NCBI GenBank assembly: GCA_013397435.1
Contig: VZRG01000763.1
Coordinates: 186,001 to 250,000, forward strand
DNA: 64,000 nucleotides
DNA from: Erythrocercus mccallii
Taxonomy: Eukaryota; Chordata; Aves; Passeriformes; Dicruridae
Direction of reading: 5' to 3'
Shown: positions 61,200-64,000 of the stretch, in pieces
Layout of the letters: each line of letters starts with the position of its first letter
Position numbering within the stretch: the first letter of the stretch is position 1
Position numbers and translations under genes: made by a program
Notes under the pieces: model-generated
The model's input: the letters and a program-made list of their open reading frames with translations, nothing else
What the model was told of the DNA's origin: nothing
The model's database searches: none

Positions 61200-64000
61200 C
61201 ATACTCTCATTCCCACAAACCTAAAGCAGCTCAGTTATGCATTTTATAAAAAGCCCAATTACACCTTGAAAATGTAAATAATTTTTAAATGGTATTGCTC
61301 AGATGCACAACAGCAACTACTTTCAATTACAATTTTTGTGGTGATTTAAAAGGAAGACCATATTTTATTTAAATTAAAATTTGTGTTCTAACTACATGAT
61401 TCAATCAGTGTGGAGTTACTTAAAAATACAGACAGCTAGCAAAAAAAAGTAGTCTAGTATTCTCTACTTGTAATGGTTGCCTGAAAAGGCTACACTTGTG
61501 GAGTGACATCAAGGGGGGAAAAAAAGTCCCCTTGTGCTTCAATAAGATTTTCTTAAAAGAAAAAATAAGAATTTCTTAAAAGAAAAATAACAACAACTGT
61601 GCTCTAAAGGAGTAATTCAAAGAGATTTAAAATAATGAAAAAGAACAAACCCTACAACAAATGCTAAGATGCCAGAAGAATCTTAACATACTTCCCTGAA
61701 GAAGTAGCGCTCTCTGTGTTTGCTTGGTATCTTAATTTGCCTTTGGTTTCAAAACCCTAGGCTTGCCAAGAGCTATTCCTTTCAAAACCTCAGGAATTCC
61801 ATTACTAGTTTTAAGCTAAATTAAAGGAAAAATAGAAGCATTCAATGCATGGCAAAATTATGCACAAAGTGTTTGTTGATACTCATAAATAGACTGAAAA
61901 ATTTAGCCGTGTCTGAAGGATAATTGTTCCATAGTCAACTGAGTTTTGCTCTGCCATGCTGCTAGCAAAAAGCTACTGCTGTCAGTTCAGACAAGCTCAG
62001 CGTAAGATTGATACATTGCTACCAAGATCGAACACAGCACTAGGTCATTCATTTCTCACTTCAACTTTAAATATAAACTAAAGTTTGCATTACTGCAGGA
62101 GAAAAAAAGGAAATTGTGAGAGTTCCCTCTTTATGCAACTGCTTCAACATCTCCATTAGGGAAAAATGTCTCACTGCTCTAAAGCATGGCAAAACCAGTC
62201 AACTATCCACCCTGTCAAACATCTTGCAAGTAATGAAATAAAGACACTTCATCTCAGAAATTCGTCTAGTATTGTGCTGATAAATATCTTTCCAATGTCC
62301 ACACAATTGGGTCTCTTCCAAATCACGATATTTTATGATTCTCAGCAAGCAGTATTACTACTATATTTGCCCAATAAATAACGGTAAGAATGAAATGTCC
62401 CCATCTGCATATTGTGCCAGGTGTCATACTATCACACAAGAAGATAATATCCCTGTAAAAAGCATTTAAGAAAAACTTCATGAAAGACAAATGCTTCATC
62501 TGTGCCAAGGTGTGCAATCCCAGCAGGTAAGACCTACTATGCCGTTTAACTTCTGTGACAGCAGTGACAGGAGAACAGTGAAAATATCAACACACTATTT
62601 TAAACTGCAGCTCTCATGAAAGATCAAAGATCTGTAAATTGCATTTGCAACACAGGAGCCCAGGTATATGGGATGGAGAGTTTATTTTACCTTTCAAAAG
62701 GCAGAAAATTAAAGCAACTTTTCACCATTGCATCAGCAGCACCCAGTAAGGATCAGGGGTTTACAGTAACCATCACCACTGTGTGAATGACAGCAGTAGC
62801 ATCTCAACCCTGCCAGGAACAAAACCACTGCGAAGAAACACCAAGGAAAAGAGTCAGTCCTTCAGACTGGGGTTCCAGTCTATCCTGACTTGGCCATACA
62901 TACAGGAAAACTATCAGCATCTCAGATATGCCAACTGCCCGACAGTATTTTACATTTGCTACAAGCACAGACAATTAATACGGTACTTGTGAATTAGATT
63001 TTTCCCAACAGAAAAGTAACAAACACATGTACAAGAAAAAGCTGAATAGCAAGATATAATTGAGCACCTTTTCCATAAGATACATGTTTATCATAAATAA
63101 AGGAAAGAAAAAGGATAAGCTTAAGACCTACATTTTTAAAATGTATTTTTTTAAATCCTGGGCCAAAAATGTACCAACACAGAGGTGTTTCCTTCTGCAG
63201 CCAAAACAGAACCTAAACGTCTATTTAAAACAACAACAACAACAACAAAAAAAAAACAAACAAACAAACAAAAAACAACAAAAAACCCTCAGTTCTATGG
63301 GAAGAAACAGCAGATCTAGTAACTGGCTGATTCAAGAAGCTGAAGTAAATAAAGCCCATCCAGCATGGTCAGGTATGATTGCAATGACATGCAACACAAT
63401 GAGTTTACACTTGCAGTATCTGAGAGGAACACACTGCCTAACACAGATACCAGTATTACTTTGTTTACTGAGATTCAAGCAAAAAATTCAGGGATTACCC
63501 TGGACTGCCTGAGAAGTCAGTGACAGATTACATATCACTCCTGTGATGAGAGGCTTCTCATCTCACTACCCCCCATATGGATGTAAAAGCATTTTAGAAA
63601 AAGAACAAAAAAATCCATTAAATTAAAGTACTCCAAGACTGAGAAGGAAACAGTCAATAATCACAATGCCATTTCCACTAATTAGAAAAGAACAGTCCCA
63701 AGCATGCAATAATCATGAATTTTTATTGTACAAACATTAGAAATAAGTTATTAGTTCTTTTTATTTAAGCCAAGAGGTAATTATTTTTGTTGTCATTTAA
63801 AGCTTGAGGGGAAAACTGAAATTGTAGAGAATCGCTTGGTTGCAGGAAGAGGGAACACAATAAAGAGTGAACTAAATTTGCCATCATGATTGCTGCCACC
63901 CTGTCAGATGCAGTGAAGATGAAGCTTTTAAAAGTACACTATCGTTGGAGAATACATGACATACACACTCAGACATTTGTATGCACACATACTTATATGA
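61200..64000. other. Right end, no gene seen
   Basis: AT-rich sequence with a pair of tttcttaaaagaaa-type palindromic repeats near 61545-61590 and a CAA/CAAA simple repeat (63227-63286). No exon of FRS2 or of the expected next gene (YEATS4 by vertebrate synteny) could be recognised. Confidence 0.5.
63227..63286. repeat. (CAA)n / (CAAA)n simple repeat
   Basis: Runs of caa, then caaa units with poly-A interruptions. The open frame through it (63060-63512) gives only a Gln/Lys/Asn-rich low-complexity stretch and is not a gene. Confidence 0.9.

Noticed and set aside
63060..63512. 150-residue open frame
   Set aside because: It is held open by a CAA/CAAA simple repeat; low complexity and no homology.
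1..64000. CRISPR arrays, operons, prophage, tRNA or rRNA genes
   Set aside because: No regularly spaced repeats, no tRNA B-box with cloverleaf potential and no rRNA-like segments were seen; the window is vertebrate nuclear DNA.

Overview
This is ordinary nuclear DNA from a bird, most likely a songbird. It is AT-rich, has spliced genes with consensus GT/AG junctions, and carries several CR1 LINE 3' fragments, the typical avian repeat. It also carries a solo LTR whose layout (TG...CA ends, 5-bp target duplication) fits an avian ERVL-type element. The gene order FRS2 - CCT2 - LRRC10 is the conserved vertebrate block found on human 12q15. There is no operon, CRISPR array, prophage or other prokaryotic feature.

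Layout from left to right. 1-2028: LRRC10 upstream flank with a short CR1 remnant and a small candidate cardiac promoter. 2029-2865 (+): LRRC10, a complete single-exon 278-residue heart leucine-rich repeat protein, followed by its 3' UTR. 5375-16000 (-): CCT2, the chaperonin TRiC/CCT beta subunit. I reconstructed it as 16 exons joining in frame to 535 codons plus stop, with a CpG-island promoter at 15640-16110. 16123-16336: a CR1 fragment next to that promoter. 17695-36242 (-): FRS2, the FGF-receptor docking protein. Five coding exons join in frame to 507 codons plus... exactly 508 residues and a stop; there is a candidate 5' UTR exon at 36143-36242 and a 3' UTR of about 6.7 kb. 36243-64000: about 28 kb of AT-rich DNA with no recognisable coding exon. 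It is best explained as the long 5' intron(s) of FRS2, with the promoter probably beyond the right edge; a 740-bp solo LTR lies at 45318-46057.

The three genes are not a pathway. CCT2 is a housekeeping chaperonin gene, FRS2 is a signalling adaptor at the plasma membrane, and LRRC10 is a cardiac gene convergent with CCT2. Almost all other open reading frames are chance. Points worth a second look are an upstream ORF predicted to end 7 nt before the FRS2 start, a ZNF143/THAP11-like element in the CCT2 promoter, a strong G-quadruplex motif in a CCT2 intron, the solo LTR with intact target duplication, and two unexplained blocks in the FRS2 5' region. I found no convincing previously undescribed system.
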